A DNA stretch of 64,000 nucleotides from Candidatus Poribacteria bacterium (GTDB lineage: Bacteria > Poribacteria > WGA-4E > WGA-3G): positions 1-64,000 of the forward strand of contig PYJD01000020.1 in assembly GCA_003635315.1 (NCBI GenBank), written 5' to 3'. How positions within the stretch are numbered: the first letter of the stretch is position 1; every line of letters starts with the position of its first letter. The notes under the pieces are model-generated. The model saw only the letters and a program-made list of their open reading frames with translations, was not told the origin of the DNA and did not search any database. Positions 63,991-64,000 of this stretch are shown here, piece after piece. A program made the translations under genes and the position numbers.

Positions 63991-64000
63991 ATTCAGCTAT

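Overview
The window looks like a chromosomal segment of an uncultured, AT-rich Gram-negative bacterium. The best guess is Candidatus Poribacteria or a close relative. The grounds are the mix of families: three large DUF6785/DUF6784-type membrane proteins, several Gfo/Idh/MocA oxidoreductases, a CxPSR sulfatase, TolB-like propellers, a GHL10-type glycoside hydrolase, and many decayed genes and small palindromic repeats. No rRNA or other decisive phylogenetic marker is present, so this is inference. Housekeeping genes are scattered singly: rsmI, tRNA-Val, tRNA-Asp, serS, pyrK, bioB and an Amidase_3 peptidoglycan amidase.

Layout. 1-1.1 kb: the end of an IS4-type transposase and a frameshifted IS1-type remnant. 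1.1-6.6 kb: two tandem GspC-like proteins, a Gfo/Idh/MocA oxidoreductase, a repeat element with a small ORF, a TVP38/DedA-like membrane protein and a 3-hydroxyacyl-CoA dehydrogenase. 6.7-11.7 kb: a decay zone with an SDR pseudogene, interrupted ORFs and MITE-like repeats around a TolB-like propeller and rsmI, ending in an orphan HTH antitoxin-like gene. 11.9-19.3 kb: an outer-membrane protein, a LamG protein, a sigma-region-4-like regulator, an AAA ATPase/PD-(D/E)XK nuclease fusion, and an oxidoreductase/MFS pair. 19.4-31.8 kb: the second repeat element, SDR, SRAP protein, a PDH-type E1 alpha, two MNT-HEPN fusion proteins flanking a DUF6785 membrane protein, a CoxE-like VWA protein, a zinc alcohol dehydrogenase, a prenyltransferase-repeat protein and a second TolB-like propeller.

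32-36.2 kb (minus strand): a four-gene exported set comprising a small Cys-rich protein, a YtkA-like two-domain protein, an FMN-binding-like protein with a helical heme-protein-like tail, and a porin-like protein with an N-terminal CxxCH site. This looks like a periplasm/outer-membrane redox or metal module. 36.3-43.5 kb: DUF6785 protein, sulfatase, GHL10-like hydrolase, amidase. 43.8-51.1 kb: tRNAs, TPR protein, serS, a DUF2283 mini-gene, bioB/pyrK, metallophosphoesterase, STAS protein. 51.1-56.7 kb: the third DUF6785 protein and a translationally coupled GT9-GT1-GT9 glycosyltransferase operon. 56.7-64 kb: a 175-bp tandem duplication over a gene end, a pseudo-trypsin/DUF4097 protein, CopA, an oxidoreductase/dehydrogenase pair, the third repeat element, and a 13-unit tandem array.

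The least explained material is repeat-based. It includes a three-copy element carrying a conserved 60-68-residue basic ORF with covarying hairpins, and a MITE-like family (TACCATTTCT ends, CACAAACT/AGTTTGTG hairpin core) whose core appears related to the terminal tandem array. Among proteins, the MNT-HEPN pair, the heme-porin operon and the inactive-protease/DUF4097 fusion deserve most attention.
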